DNA of 64,000 nt from Yoonia ponticola (GTDB taxonomy: Bacteria; Pseudomonadota; Alphaproteobacteria; Rhodobacterales; Rhodobacteraceae), in assembly GCF_014199395.1 (NCBI RefSeq), contig NZ_JACIJM010000010.1, positions 1-64,000 on the forward strand, given 5' to 3'. A model generated the notes under the pieces. It did not search any database. It was not told the DNA's origin and worked only from the letters and a program-made list of their open reading frames with translations. The position numbers and the translations under genes were made by a program. Positions 8,122-16,968 of the stretch are shown here, piece by piece (the stretch's first letter is position 1; each line of letters starts with the position of its first letter).

Positions 8122-8409
8122 CTAGTTACAGCGCGGCAAACTCAAGAGGTTATTCGGTTCGGCTCCATCGGCCTCGGTTTTCAGGTATTTTCTTCCATTC
8201 CGCCTGGCGATGATGACCCAGACAGAGTTGCCATTTACGCTGGTCCAAAAACGCCAAGTGCCGTCTTCGATACCTTTGATGGCAGCGTCGAGCTTAATGC
8301 ACCAAGGACCACCACTCTTGGAACCAGTAGCACCGCCGATGCTGTCAATACGCCGGTCAGAGTCCGCGCCGTCTGGAATAATGCAGGTGATCTGATGATC
8401 CTGTGGCAT
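8122..8409 (-). CDS. DUF3892 domain protein
   Basis: A 95-residue protein that fits the DUF3892 family along its whole length. It has an N-terminal QITCIIPDG strand, a GGPW segment near 33, an alpha segment AIKGIEDG near 43 and the family-defining C-terminus GRKYLKTEADG...NNLLSLP. No function is established for the family. The ATG at 8409 has AAGGA about nine bases upstream. A second DUF3892 gene follows on the same strand at 8512-8775. There is no signal peptide, so it is probably cytoplasmic. Confidence 0.8.
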   Translation of the reverse strand: MPQDHQITCIIPDGADSDRRIDSIGGATGSKSGGPWCIKLDAAIKGIEDGTWRFWTSVNGNSVWVIIARRNGRKYLKTEADGAEPNNLLSLPRCN

Positions 8410-8511
8410 GAGGTAATGTCCTTCTTTTTAAGATATTCGAGGATGCTAGGTTGAGACGGACCCGCAGAGGTAGATGCTATCTGCGAGCCCTGATTTTGTA
8501 GGGTAATAGGC

Positions 8512-8775
8512 TTAGCAATCAGGAAGATTGTCCAAGTTGTTGCTCGAAGATTTATCGGCGGTCGAGCGAAGGTATTTGCCGGTCGTTCCGTTCACCACGG
8601 TTATGTCGACACGAGACGTGCCAGCCTGCTGGACGTAGTAGGTATGCGTGCCGTTTTCGATATCGCGGATCGCGTCAGCCTTCTGCCGTGGGGACCATGC
8701 CTCGCCTGATTTGCAAAGCTTGGTGATGTCGCCGTCCTTGTCTTTTCCTGATGCAGTTACTTTTCTGTCGGCCAT
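8512..8775 (-). CDS. DUF3892 domain protein, second copy
   Basis: An 87-residue relative of the adjacent DUF3892 protein. It shares the AIRDIENGTHTYYVQ helix-strand and the C-terminal GKYLRSTADKSSSNNLDNLP motif but is otherwise diverged. The ATG at 8775 has AAGGAG eight bases upstream; an in-frame GTG nine bases earlier sits on the ribosome site and was rejected. It lies between the other DUF3892 gene and the small basic peptide gene on the same strand. Function is unknown. Confidence 0.8.
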   Translation of the reverse strand: MADRKVTASGKDKDGDITKLCKSGEAWSPRQKADAIRDIENGTHTYYVQQAGTSRVDITVVNGTTGKYLRSTADKSSSNNLDNLPDC

Positions 8776-8866
8776 CCGAGGCACTCCTTGATAATAAAAA
8801 GTTCAGTATGGCTTGTGCCATCCCTGTTTGGAGGGGTGCCGGGTATCGTCCGGCACGCCCAATGTT

Positions 8867-9010
8867 TCAGAGTCGTTTTTTGTTCGGACGCTGCGTGAGC
8901 GCAGAAGCCGCCGCTGTCTTTGCCGCCGGGCTGGACTTTGGATTTCTGAGCACTTTTGATGCCGCTGATGCAGCCTTCGCGCTCGTTACTTCGCTGTTCG
9001 ATTTTGCCAT
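8867..9010 (-). CDS. 47-residue basic Ala/Lys/Ser-rich protein
   Basis: A very small protein, mostly Ala, Lys and Ser, with the segments SAKAASAASKVLRNP and SPAAKTAAASALTQR. Short proteins with this signature are recurrent in proteobacterial genomes, but I know no function. The start ATG at 9010 has a near-perfect ribosome site (GGAGGTGA) five bases upstream, which supports expression. The frame continues upstream to 9142 but without a better start. It is divergent from the XRE-ImmA pair. Confidence 0.75.
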   Translation of the reverse strand: MAKSNSEVTSAKAASAASKVLRNPKSSPAAKTAAASALTQRPNKKRL

Positions 9011-9196
9011 GTTGTTCACCTCCTTCCTTTTCTCTTGTCTCTGGACTTTGCCGAGATGGTCGATTCTCTCTTGACCAAAAATCCAGTACGTTATAGCTTT
9101 TATGACGAAAACGTAGGATCGTTCGGTAAAGAAAAAGGCCAAATGGCCCAGTAGGAATTCCTACGATATCGTCATAGTACAGGAGTTATAGGCGTA

Positions 9197-9538
9197 GTGT
9201 CAACTGCCGATGAAACTGATGGTATTTTTGCTGTCCGATTGCGTGCCGCGCGCGAGCAACGGGAGCTAAACCAGACAGAACTTGCAAAGTTAACTGGCCT
9301 GCAGCCTGCTGCTATTGGTCACTTTGAAGCGAACCGCCGGAAGCCGTCCTTTGCTAACATTCGCGCGCTGGCCAAAGCACTTGAGGTGTCATCCGACTAC
9401 CTCTTGGGCAGGGCAGACACCATCAAGGGGGCTACGACAGCATTTAGGAATGAAGAGAGCCTGAATCATGCTGATCGTGAAAGCATTCAACTGATGATCG
9501 ACACACTTGCAAGGCGGCGGGAGGATCGCGAGAAGTGA
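9197..9538 (+). CDS. XRE-family transcriptional regulator
   Basis: A 113-residue protein with an N-terminal Cro/C1-type helix-turn-helix (LNQTELAKLTGLQPAAIGHF near residues 24-43, then NRRKPSFANIRALAKALEV) and a short C-terminal tail. It starts with GTG at 9197. Its stop overlaps the GTG start of the ImmA-like protease gene by four bases, so the pair is translationally coupled. Such pairs usually work as a repressor and the protease that removes a repressor. Confidence 0.88.
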   Translation: MSTADETDGIFAVRLRAAREQRELNQTELAKLTGLQPAAIGHFEANRRKPSFANIRALAKALEVSSDYLLGRADTIKGATTAFRNEESLNHADRESIQLMIDTLARRREDREK

Positions 9539-10419
9539 GTAAGTTCAGACTCAAAATGTCTCGACTGAAAGGCGAACAAGTCGCAAGCCAGTTTGGGTTT
9601 GAGGCGCTTCCTGTCGACCCTTTTAAGATTGCGGAAGACGAGGCCATCGTTGTTGAAGCCAAAGATTCCGAACGTGAAGGGATGAGTGGATGCATTGTCT
9701 TTCATGGCGATGACGTTGGCATTATCTACGCTACACACATTCGCAACAAAGGGTTTCAGCGTTTCACGGTTGCGCATGAACTTGGACACTACTTTCTTGA
9801 AGGACATCCCGAAGAGATCCAGAAGACTGCGTCGGTTCACTTTTCCAAGGCGGGTTTCACGCAGGGGCACAATTCCATTGAGATAGAAGCTGATCATTTT
9901 GCATCAGGATTGCTTATGCCTACGCAACTTACACGCGAAGCCCTTTATGGTGCGCCGGTTGGTCTTGAAGGAATTCAGCACTTGGCAGGGGAAGCTGAAA
10001 CGTCGCTTACATCGGCAGCAATTCGAGCTGCCGAGTGCGCGCCATATCCTATGGCTGTTGTCGTGAGCCAAGGCGCTCAGATTGCTTACGGGTTTATGTC
10101 AGAAAGCTTCAAGCGACTGGATCGCCTGCGTTTTCTTAGGAAGGGTGATCCCCTTCCCTACACTGCGACGCGAAGTTTCAATTCCGAGGAAGAAAACATC
10201 TCAAGTCGAAAGTCCATCTGTGATTCAACACGCTTGGCCGAATGGTTTAGTGGAGAGAAGACGATTGCGCTTGAGGAAGAGATCGTAGGCCTGGGCAGTT
10301 ATGGCTATACGTTGACAGTCCTATCGAGTGACATGCTTCCCGATGATCCAGATGAATTTGAGGATGAAGAAGAAAAGCTTGTAGCAAGCTGGACGCCTAG
10401 ATTTGCTTATGGCCGGTAG
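9535..10419 (+). CDS. ImmA/IrrE-type metallo-endopeptidase
   Basis: A 294-residue protein of the ImmA/IrrE (COG2856) family. The zinc-protease motif HELGH lies at 81-85, and a third-ligand segment EIEADHFASGLLMP follows at about 120. The C-terminal 100 residues carry the extension usual for the family and an acidic tail. The start is GTG at 9535, coupled to the upstream XRE gene. In mobile elements ImmA proteins cleave the element's repressor. Here the target is most simply the partner XRE protein, though a toxin-antitoxin-like role is also possible. Base composition is lower in GC than the flanking virB operon, consistent with separate acquisition. Confidence 0.88.
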   Translation: MSKFRLKMSRLKGEQVASQFGFEALPVDPFKIAEDEAIVVEAKDSEREGMSGCIVFHGDDVGIIYATHIRNKGFQRFTVAHELGHYFLEGHPEEIQKTASVHFSKAGFTQGHNSIEIEADHFASGLLMPTQLTREALYGAPVGLEGIQHLAGEAETSLTSAAIRAAECAPYPMAVVVSQGAQIAYGFMSESFKRLDRLRFLRKGDPLPYTATRSFNSEEENISSRKSICDSTRLAEWFSGEKTIALEEEIVGLGSYGYTLTVLSSDMLPDDPDEFEDEEEKLVASWTPRFAYGR

Positions 10420-10444
10420 TTTTGATTTTCGTCGTTTAAGTCAG

Positions 10445-10465
10445 CTTCATTTTACAGAAATGAAG
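10445..10465 (+). terminator. Weak hairpin after the ImmA gene
   Basis: Arms CTTCATTT (10445-10452) and AAATGAAG (10458-10465) form an 8-bp AT-rich stem 26 bases past the ImmA stop. It lacks a strong T-run, so it is only a candidate terminator. Confidence 0.35.
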
Positions 10466-10520
10466 TAGCTATAGAAATCCCGCAACCCCGACGTCTATGC
10501 CGAGTTCGCTTTGAGCATAG

Positions 10521-10620
10521 GTAAGGCAGGGGATCGACGGGCTGACGCCGGCCCACCCCTACCTTGACATTTTCCCTATCATGTTGATCCGCCTGCGGTC
10601 CTGTCAGGTCCGAGAAAACG
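10521..10620 (+). repeat. Non-coding repeat, copy A (matches 26494-26594)
   Basis: About 100 bases here align with the region just upstream of ardC. Shared blocks include ATCGACGGGCTGACGCC, TTGATCCGCCTGC and CAGGTCCG. No gene fits either copy. The rest of 10420-10747 holds nothing else I can name. Conservation of blocks with drift between them suggests a structured or protein-bound site rather than a recent duplication. Confidence 0.6.
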
Positions 10621-10747
10621 GTCCGCCGCAATTACACGATGTCGTTTCTGGCCGCTCGCCATGCGTCGCGAAGGATCAAGCGGTTAGCTATGACAAAAGC
10701 CCCAGGCAAACCCTTTGCTGTTTTGGCAAGTTTTTAGCACCGGTCTG

Positions 10748-11827
10748 TCACCGCTTGCCCAATCTACCAAGTCTTGAAAGCAGTGCCAGCATTCGTGCGC
10801 CTGTTCCGTTTGCGTCACCCGGACGAGCCGCAGTTGGCCCTCCAGCAGTATTTGGTCGGCTCGGCAAGGCTTGCACGCCAAAGAATTGTCGCGCTCGAAG
10901 GGCTGCGTATTCAGCCCCAGTTGCGCCACCGATGGCATAGCGATTGTAAACTTGTTGGCTACCTGCAAGCCCTCTGGCGAAGGCATAGCTTCCCCCGAAC
11001 CCGGCTGAGAGTGCTGGCATCATGATGTTTCCGGAAATTGCCCGAACCAAGAAAGGCGTTGCTATGATGAAACCCTTTGCCATCAGCACCATCATGAAAA
11101 ATGGGATAAGGGCCCCTATGTTCGAGGCTCCCCCCGGGTCGCCAAGCTCGGCAAGAAGCGCCCGAGAGACCCCCGTGATCGTCGCGAACACTCCGGCGAC
11201 GACGATCGGATACATCGCGAATGAAATGAGCGCGGATAACCAGCGCGCGAAATAATCCTTGGTCACCTCGAACAGGGTCAAGAAGATCATCACTGGCGCA
11301 ATGCCAATTAGCAGAGCGATCATGAGCCGGGACGCCACAACAATGAACGCCGCCAACCCGCCAAGAATCGAGAGCAGCAGAACCCCAAGTGTGTCAAGCA
11401 AGGCACCCGCCATCCAGTTCAGCTCAGATCCCGCAGCATTCAGATAGTCCCCGAGCGCTGCAATCAGTTCGTCAAATTCCTCCGCAAAGGTACCGGACGG
11501 ACCAGGTGATCCGCCGCCGACAGAAGCCACAAGTGCCCCGGCAATGCTGTCAATTCCGTTCAGTATTGCTGAGGCAAGCGCATTAAACTGGACCCAGTTT
11601 GTCGCGAAGACACCTATTAACCCCACTTTCACGGCGAGCCAAAAGGCCGTTCGCCCGTCCATCGCCCGATATTGGTAGATCGTGTTGATGAAAACCAAAA
11701 TGACAACCAGTGTCGTTCCCAGAACCAGCAACGTGCCGACCGTTGCTGCGACCGCACCAAACTGAGTTTCGGCAGCGGTATCTAGATACCCTTCGGCCGT
11801 TTCAACGAAGTAGGTGACGACACTCAT
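10748..11827 (-). CDS. virB6: Type IV secretion system inner-membrane channel protein VirB6
   Basis: A 359-residue polytopic membrane protein with at least six hydrophobic stretches (about 25-50, 60-80, 150-175, 180-200, 210-235 and 245-270) and a Gly/Ala-rich hydrophilic tail. This fits VirB6/TrbL, which forms part of the inner-membrane channel of the conjugation machinery. The tail after about 300 is low in complexity. It is the last gene of the operon. The ATG at 11827 follows the small secreted protein gene by six bases with only a weak ribosome site, so it probably depends on coupling. Confidence 0.9.
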   Translation of the reverse strand: MSVVTYFVETAEGYLDTAAETQFGAVAATVGTLLVLGTTLVVILVFINTIYQYRAMDGRTAFWLAVKVGLIGVFATNWVQFNALASAILNGIDSIAGALVASVGGGSPGPSGTFAEEFDELIAALGDYLNAAGSELNWMAGALLDTLGVLLLSILGGLAAFIVVASRLMIALLIGIAPVMIFLTLFEVTKDYFARWLSALISFAMYPIVVAGVFATITGVSRALLAELGDPGGASNIGALIPFFMMVLMAKGFIIATPFLVRAISGNIMMPALSAGFGGSYAFARGLAGSQQVYNRYAIGGATGAEYAALRARQFFGVQALPSRPNTAGGPTAARPGDANGTGARMLALLSRLGRLGKR

Positions 11828-11833
11828 GGATTG

Positions 11834-12238
11834 CTACCAATTGCCAACTGCTTCGCAGATTGGCATGGCGGCGCGGCGCAGTTCATTTGCCTGCCGTCGG
11901 TATTCGGACGTCGCTTCGACCACGTCCCAGTATTCAGATGAAGCATAGCGCTCGGTGTAGAAGCGTACGGCGTCCTCCCAAGTTGGATACCGTGTGGGAC
12001 AGTCGCAGTTTTGCGAGTCTACGATGCGCTCCATGCTTTGAGCCCGATATATCTGTTGGATCAAAAGGCGCTTATAGGATTCGCGCACATTGATGTTCTG
12101 CATCCATTCCGGCTCGGATGGTTGATCTGAGCAAACATTTGGGTGGTTGTCGAGCGTCGGGATCAGGTTCCGCTCTGCTACGCCAGCAGTTGTGCCAAAG
12201 ATCAAGAGCAGGCCAGCGACTGCAATAGCCCGTGTCAT
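11834..12238 (-). CDS. Secreted hypothetical protein of the T4SS operon
   Basis: A 134-residue protein with a signal peptide (1-20, ending GVAE) and a charged mature part containing NCDCPTRYPTWEDAVRFYTE. Cysteines at the N-terminal region, in the NCDC motif and near the C-terminus could form disulfides. I do not recognise a named family. It lies between virB11/DUF4177 and virB6, with its start overlapping the end of the upstream gene by four bases, so it is probably a periplasmic accessory of the secretion system. Confidence 0.7.
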   Translation of the reverse strand: MTRAIAVAGLLLIFGTTAGVAERNLIPTLDNHPNVCSDQPSEPEWMQNINVRESYKRLLIQQIYRAQSMERIVDSQNCDCPTRYPTWEDAVRFYTERYASSEYWDVVEATSEYRRQANELRRAAMPICEAVGNW

Positions 12239-12423
12239 TCGGATGCCGTCTTCATTGCACCAGTCTCACGCTTCAAGAAAGTGGTGTAGCCGTAGTCGCC
12301 GGCTTCGGCGGTGATAACCTCCCACCCTTCCGCGCCGCGCTCATTCAAAGCACGTCGCACCTCGTCGTAGTCCTTTTGCTTCTTCACCGGAAAGAACAGG
12401 ATGTCATATTCAAAGGTTTTCAT
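12235..12423 (-). CDS. Small DUF4177-like protein
   Basis: A 62-residue protein resembling DUF4177: an N-terminal strand FEYDILFFPV, a charged helix, and the LNERGAEGWEVI motif near 27-38 followed by a short strand pair. The ATG at 12423 overlaps the virB11 stop (ATGA). No function is known for the family. Its tight packing inside the T4SS operon suggests co-expression rather than a defined role. Confidence 0.7.
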   Translation of the reverse strand: MKTFEYDILFFPVKKQKDYDEVRRALNERGAEGWEVITAEAGDYGYTTFLKRETGAMKTASE

Positions 12424-13406
12424 GGGGAAGTTCCAGTCTCAGTTGCGCCGGGGAGGTAGAATTCGGTGATGCCGCGTTTGCCATCATGGCGACCGGCCTG
12501 GATGATTACGTCGATGGAGTTCTCGATGTACTGGATCATGTCGGCATAGGTCATCGGGATCTCGGTCTTGAGTGCGGCGATGGCCAGACGCTGCACGGCA
12601 AGTTGCGGGGTTTCTGCGTGCAGCGTGGTCATTGAGCCGCCATGGCCAGTGTTGATCGCCTCGAGGAAGGTCATGGCTTCCTTGCCGCGCACCTCGCCCA
12701 GGATGATCCGGTCGGGGCGCATGCGCAACGTTGCGGTGAGCAGCACATCGGCGGTCTGGAACTCCGCATCGCGATTGGCGATGAGGGTCACGGCATTGGG
12801 CTGGGTCGGCAGAAGCTCGGCGGCTTCCTCGATGGTGACGATGCGTTCCTCGGATGGCACGTGCGAGAGGATCTTGCGTGCAGCCACGGTCTTGCCGGTG
12901 GAGGTGCCGCCAGAGACGATCATGTTAAGCTTGTTGTCGACGCAAAAGGCCAGCGCATCGTCGATCACGCCCGCGACCACCACTTCGCGCAGTTCGTGGG
13001 TTTTCTCGAGGCGGAGTTCTTCAAGCTTGCGTTCCTTGCCAAAAAGGAAATCAAGCGCAATTCCCTCGAGCGGCAGGCTTGAGAAGAACCGAAGGCTGAT
13101 CGACATGGCCGAGAGCACGGCAGGCGGGGTGATGACCTGTGCGCGGATCGGACGGCCCTTGTAAGTGATCGAGACCGAGACGATGGGGCGGTCCTTGCTC
13201 ATCGTGGTGTTGGCAGAGGAGGCGATCTGGTTGCCGAGGTCCTTCACTTCGGTTGCTGTCAGCTTCTGGTCCAGCTTTCTCATGAAGTGATCGCCCTGGA
13301 ACTCGCCCCAGCAGGTTCCGTCTGGGTTGATGCAAATCTCGATGACATCGTCGCGGGCGGCGGCGTCGATCCGGTCGAGCGAGGTTTGAAGATAGCTCAG
13401 CGACAT
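12420..13406 (-). CDS. virB11: Type IV secretion ATPase VirB11
   Basis: A 328-residue hexameric traffic ATPase. The Walker A GGTSTGKT lies at 166-173, with the Asp box and Walker B region following (RPDRIILGEVRGKEAMTFLE) and the His box GHGGSMTTLHAETP. It acts on the cytoplasmic side of the secretion channel with VirB4. The ATG at 13406 lies five bases past the virB10 stop; a longer frame upstream only repeats antisense DNA of virB10. Length and motifs are normal for the family. Confidence 0.95.
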   Translation of the reverse strand: MSLSYLQTSLDRIDAAARDDVIEICINPDGTCWGEFQGDHFMRKLDQKLTATEVKDLGNQIASSANTTMSKDRPIVSVSITYKGRPIRAQVITPPAVLSAMSISLRFFSSLPLEGIALDFLFGKERKLEELRLEKTHELREVVVAGVIDDALAFCVDNKLNMIVSGGTSTGKTVAARKILSHVPSEERIVTIEEAAELLPTQPNAVTLIANRDAEFQTADVLLTATLRMRPDRIILGEVRGKEAMTFLEAINTGHGGSMTTLHAETPQLAVQRLAIAALKTEIPMTYADMIQYIENSIDVIIQAGRHDGKRGITEFYLPGATETGTSP

Positions 13407-13410
13407 GGGC

Positions 13411-14790
13411 TCAGAATATCTCCAGATCGCGGTCGACCATGACCGTGACGCGGGCGCCCTGGTCGACATAGATGACCGGGCCGATCGAGAGGTAATCGCC
13501 AATCACACTGTCCGTGGCATCGGCAAGATCATCGCCCACGTCTTCGAGCACATCCGCGGCGGTTTCGTCCTGCACATTTGCAGCGGCTGCACTAGGCGCG
13601 GCGGAGATCAGTGAAATCAGCGCGGCCGAGCCGAAGCGCTCGTCAAAGCGCGTGTCGACAAAGCCGGTGACGCCGGAGCGACCCAATTCATCGCCCCCAA
13701 AAGAACTGATCTGGATGGTCTGGTTGTCGGGCAGAATGATCCGGTCCCAAGCGATCGTGACCCGGCGCTGCGCGATATCAACGCCCGAACGATAGCGCCC
13801 GATGAGGCGGGATCCACGCGGGATCAAGAGCCGAGAACCGTCGAAACTGAACACGTCTTCGGAAACAACGGCCCGGGTCTGGCCGGGCAGAGAGCTGTCG
13901 AGGGCGGTTTCCATGACGGCCTGGATCATCGTGCCCTGGATGATCGTGTTGGAGGGGTTGGCGATGACCTCAGCTTGCGTCACCGAAGTGGGCAGCGCAC
14001 CATTCAGCACAAAATCCGTCACTTCCCCAAAAGTCCGTTCGGTCAAAGCAGTTTCATTTGCGCCTGAGGTGCCGCCAAAGGCGATGGTGGGCGAGGTGAT
14101 GCGGCGCTCCTGAAACGCGCGCTCCTCAGCAGCGCGGCGTTCAAGTTCCGCGAGCCGTCGTGCTTCTTCCTCGCGGCGCAGCCGTTCTTCTTCCCGCGCG
14201 CGCAACTCGTCCTCGGTGGGCCCGGTGGGTGCGGGGAGGGGGCGGTTGGCCTCGAGTTGGGCCAGTTCCAGATCCATGCGGAGTTGCTCAAGGCTGCGAT
14301 CCCGCGCCGTCAGTTCGTCCTGGAATCGTTGCTGTGCGGCTTCCGAGGCGGCTTGGAGCGCAGCGATCTGAGCGGTCAGCGCGTCGATCGCCTCTGCGGC
14401 GGCGGTGTCTTCCTCGACGACCGGTTCAGGGGCGTTGCGCAATTCCTCGATCTGGGCCTGAAGGGCTGCGAGCTGTGCCAGAAGCTCAGCATTGGGCTCG
14501 ACCGGATCGGGTGCGACGAACACAACCTCGGGCTCGGGCGGGGGCAAGGTCTCGATGGCGCCGAACCCGTCGCCTTCGTTCTGGAACACGTCCGGCGTGG
14601 CCGTGGGAAGGACTTCCTCTTCCTCGGGTTGGGACATGAGATAGAGCAACGCACCGCCCGCGCCGATCACGAGGACGACGACCAAAGCGAGCAGCGGTGA
14701 GCGCCGTGGGGCAGGGGGCGAACCAGCGCCCTTGCCTTGTTCTAGAGCAGCGAGGCGTTTCTCGAGGTCTGCGTTTCCAGTATCGCTCAT
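13411..14790 (-). CDS. virB10: Type IV secretion protein VirB10
   Basis: A 459-residue protein that spans the envelope. It has a short cytoplasmic N-terminus, one membrane helix at about 31-52, a Pro/Glu-rich and then coiled-coil periplasmic linker (Ala/Gln/Glu/Arg rich, about 95-220), and a C-terminal TrbI/VirB10 beta-barrel domain with the RGSRLIGRYRSGVD segment. The ATG at 14790 overlaps the virB9 stop as ATGA; an upstream extension in the same frame is antisense to nothing useful and lacks a ribosome site. VirB10 with VirB7 and VirB9 makes the outer-membrane core complex. Confidence 0.95.
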   Translation of the reverse strand: MSDTGNADLEKRLAALEQGKGAGSPPAPRRSPLLALVVVLVIGAGGALLYLMSQPEEEEVLPTATPDVFQNEGDGFGAIETLPPPEPEVVFVAPDPVEPNAELLAQLAALQAQIEELRNAPEPVVEEDTAAAEAIDALTAQIAALQAASEAAQQRFQDELTARDRSLEQLRMDLELAQLEANRPLPAPTGPTEDELRAREEERLRREEEARRLAELERRAAEERAFQERRITSPTIAFGGTSGANETALTERTFGEVTDFVLNGALPTSVTQAEVIANPSNTIIQGTMIQAVMETALDSSLPGQTRAVVSEDVFSFDGSRLLIPRGSRLIGRYRSGVDIAQRRVTIAWDRIILPDNQTIQISSFGGDELGRSGVTGFVDTRFDERFGSAALISLISAAPSAAAANVQDETAADVLEDVGDDLADATDSVIGDYLSIGPVIYVDQGARVTVMVDRDLEIF

Positions 14791-15482
14791 GAGCCTACCC
14801 CCGCAGGTGGGGTGGCCTCGATGCAGACCACCTCCTCCCCGATCCGCAGCACCCATTGTCGGTTCACGCCTGAAACCCGGATCACGCTGTCCTCGGTGGC
14901 TTGCGTGTTGACCGTGTGCTCACGGCCATTGGCGTAGCGGAAGATCGCAGGCACCGGCGCGTTCCGCGGAAATTCGAAATACGTAAACGTCCCGTCATCC
15001 CAGACACGGGTGGGGGTGAACTCGGTCCGCGCGCTGGCACCGTAATTATAGTTCGGCGCTTGGGCCGCGATGGCACGTGTGGGCCGCGTATTGTCTTCGG
15101 GGTAGCGGAACTGGACCACGTAAAAGGTCGGACTGCGGGTCTCCTCGACGTTGAAGTAATAACTGCGCCTGTTCGTGTAGACGGTCACATTGGTATGCAC
15201 CCCGCGCGCCACCGGCTTGATCGCGAAGGCCTGACCCCCGGGTACGCCGTCGATCTCGAAGCCTTCCGTGTCGCCCGCAATGATCGAGCGGATGCTCTCG
15301 CCTTCCCCGAACTCGACCGTGGTCACATGGGTGAGCGACACGCTGAGCCGGTAGACCTGACCTTCTTGATATGTTGCCAGCCGCACCCGATTGTCATTGG
15401 GCCCGCCACGCGGGATGGCTTCGGCGAAAGCAAGGCCGGGCAACAGGGCAATCAGCAATATGAAAAGTCGAACAGGGAACAA
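14787..15482 (-). CDS. virB9: Type IV secretion protein VirB9
   Basis: A 231-residue periplasmic/outer-membrane core protein of the VirB9/CagX family. The signal peptide is 1-20 (ending GLAFA). The beta domain includes DNRVRLATYQEGQVYRLSV near 30 and a C-terminal part ending in YFEFPRNAPVPAIFRY and VRVSGVNRQWVLRIG-like strands. The start is TTG at 15482, supported by GGAG eight bases upstream that lies in the end of virB8. Downstream it is coupled to virB10. Confidence 0.93.
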   Translation of the reverse strand: MFPVRLFILLIALLPGLAFAEAIPRGGPNDNRVRLATYQEGQVYRLSVSLTHVTTVEFGEGESIRSIIAGDTEGFEIDGVPGGQAFAIKPVARGVHTNVTVYTNRRSYYFNVEETRSPTFYVVQFRYPEDNTRPTRAIAAQAPNYNYGASARTEFTPTRVWDDGTFTYFEFPRNAPVPAIFRYANGREHTVNTQATEDSVIRVSGVNRQWVLRIGEEVVCIEATPPAGVGS

Positions 15483-15484
15483 AT

Positions 15485-16141
15485 TCAGTTCTCCAATCTG
15501 TCGGAGCGGATGGAATATTCGAGGACGGTGAAGCCGAATGGATTGGTCCAGACCTCATCGATGGAGCGGCGGGTCTCCGGGCGGAACTCGAAGAGAAGCG
15601 TCGCGGTGAAGAGCCCGGTTTGGACGCCATTGATGGAGGTCAGGCGCTTGCGCAGGCGGACCGTCGAGCGGTTGGTTCCGATCCGGTTGATGCTGAGGAT
15701 CTCCACGTCGAGCCGCGCATTGGGGCCATAGACCGTCGGCGGGTAGTTTTCATTTGCGCTGTTCCAGATCTGGCGCAGCCCGCTCTCGGCAGCTCCGTCC
15801 GAGCGGCGCAGGACGCTGCCGATGCGCAGATCGTTGTCGAGCTGGTTATAGACCTCCCGGTCGGTCACATAGCGGAACACCTCCGCCTCGATGATCGCCT
15901 GGTTGGCGGTCACCGAGGAGGCGCCCACCGAGGCTTCGGGGAGTGCAAAGCCGGTGGCGGGATCATAGGGGACAACGACGGGGGGCGGGTCGACATCGAG
16001 GATCGAGACAGCCGCGGCACTCAGACAGCCGATGATACCGAAGACAAGACCTGTCAGACCAAGACGCTGCCAAAGCCGTTCGCGGCGCAAGGCACCGTAG
16101 ACCAGTTCTTCCTCGATGATCTCTTGTTCACTCGCCACCAT
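15485..16141 (-). CDS. virB8: Type IV secretion protein VirB8
   Basis: A 218-residue bitopic inner-membrane protein. One membrane helix lies at about 28-48, followed by a periplasmic NTF2-like VirB8 domain with EVFRYVTDREVYNQLDND near 87 and a C-terminal strand ending VLEYSIRSDRLEN. VirB8 nucleates the inner-membrane assembly. The ATG at 16141 follows a G-rich stretch. Length and topology are normal for the family. Confidence 0.92.
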   Translation of the reverse strand: MVASEQEIIEEELVYGALRRERLWQRLGLTGLVFGIIGCLSAAAVSILDVDPPPVVVPYDPATGFALPEASVGASSVTANQAIIEAEVFRYVTDREVYNQLDNDLRIGSVLRRSDGAAESGLRQIWNSANENYPPTVYGPNARLDVEILSINRIGTNRSTVRLRKRLTSINGVQTGLFTATLLFEFRPETRRSIDEVWTNPFGFTVLEYSIRSDRLEN

Positions 16142-16155
16142 TCATGCCCCCACGG

Positions 16156-16968
16156 TCAGTCTGCCCGGAGGTCCGGTAACGTGAAATCCATGAAGCGCTG
16201 CTCTTCGGCGATGGTGGCGGCGTCGATCACGCCGCCGGTGCCATCGCCCACGGTTTGAATCGCTTCCAGCTGCCACATCGCCACGAGGGCGATGGCCAAT
16301 TCAGCTGTCACGCGCGTGTTGAGATCGATGCTTTGCTTGAGCTCTTCCATGTCGTCGATGAGTCCGACAAGGCGGTCTACCCGCTCGAGCGATTGGCCGG
16401 CATCCTCATAGCTGTTCTGGGCCGCCGCCGAGACAAGGGCACCGGTGGTGGCCTGCGTCGCCACGCGGTTGGCCCCGGGATTGCCGCTCGTGGCCATTTC
16501 CGAGAGGGTGTCATCGTCAAATCCGAGATCGGCCAGCACCCGATCCATCTGGGTTTCGATCTCGCCTGCGCCAGAACCGGACAGGCCGGAGAAATCCCCA
16601 GTCTTGATCGCCTCAATCGTGGCGAGGATGTCCCCGAACTCCTGGTCGAGCAGACCGTTCAACTCGTCTTCCATCTCGGTGCGGATGATTTCTGGAAGCT
16701 CGGCGAGGCGGGTGAGGGCCTCGTAGGTTCTTTGCAGCTCCGCGAGTTGGTCCGTGAGCAGGCCGAGCTGTTCGCGGAGCTGCGTCAGCTGCTCGTTCTG
16801 CAGGATCTCGTCCTCGATCATCTGCCGGAGCTGCTGGATATTTTGCGTGATGTTCTGGGTGTCGACGACGGGCACGCCTTGCGCGAGGGCAGGGGATAGG
16901 GCGTCCAGATGCAGGCCAATCCCAAGCGTTGTGGCCAAGGCCGTCCTCAAGAGCAGATGTCCCATCAT
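16156..16968 (-). CDS. virB5: VirB5-like pilus-associated protein
   Basis: A 270-residue exported protein: signal peptide 1-29 (ending SPALA), then long amphipathic coiled-coil helices rich in Gln, Glu and Leu (about 40-110). Its position between the transglycosylase and virB8 and its helical make-up fit VirB5, the minor pilin tip protein. The last 60 residues, ending in EEQRFMDFTLPDL, resemble the C-terminus of the neighbouring transglycosylase. The ATG at 16968 overlaps the end of that gene, and GGGAG lies just upstream. Confidence 0.8.
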   Translation of the reverse strand: MMGHLLLRTALATTLGIGLHLDALSPALAQGVPVVDTQNITQNIQQLRQMIEDEILQNEQLTQLREQLGLLTDQLAELQRTYEALTRLAELPEIIRTEMEDELNGLLDQEFGDILATIEAIKTGDFSGLSGSGAGEIETQMDRVLADLGFDDDTLSEMATSGNPGANRVATQATTGALVSAAAQNSYEDAGQSLERVDRLVGLIDDMEELKQSIDLNTRVTAELAIALVAMWQLEAIQTVGDGTGGVIDAATIAEEQRFMDFTLPDLRAD

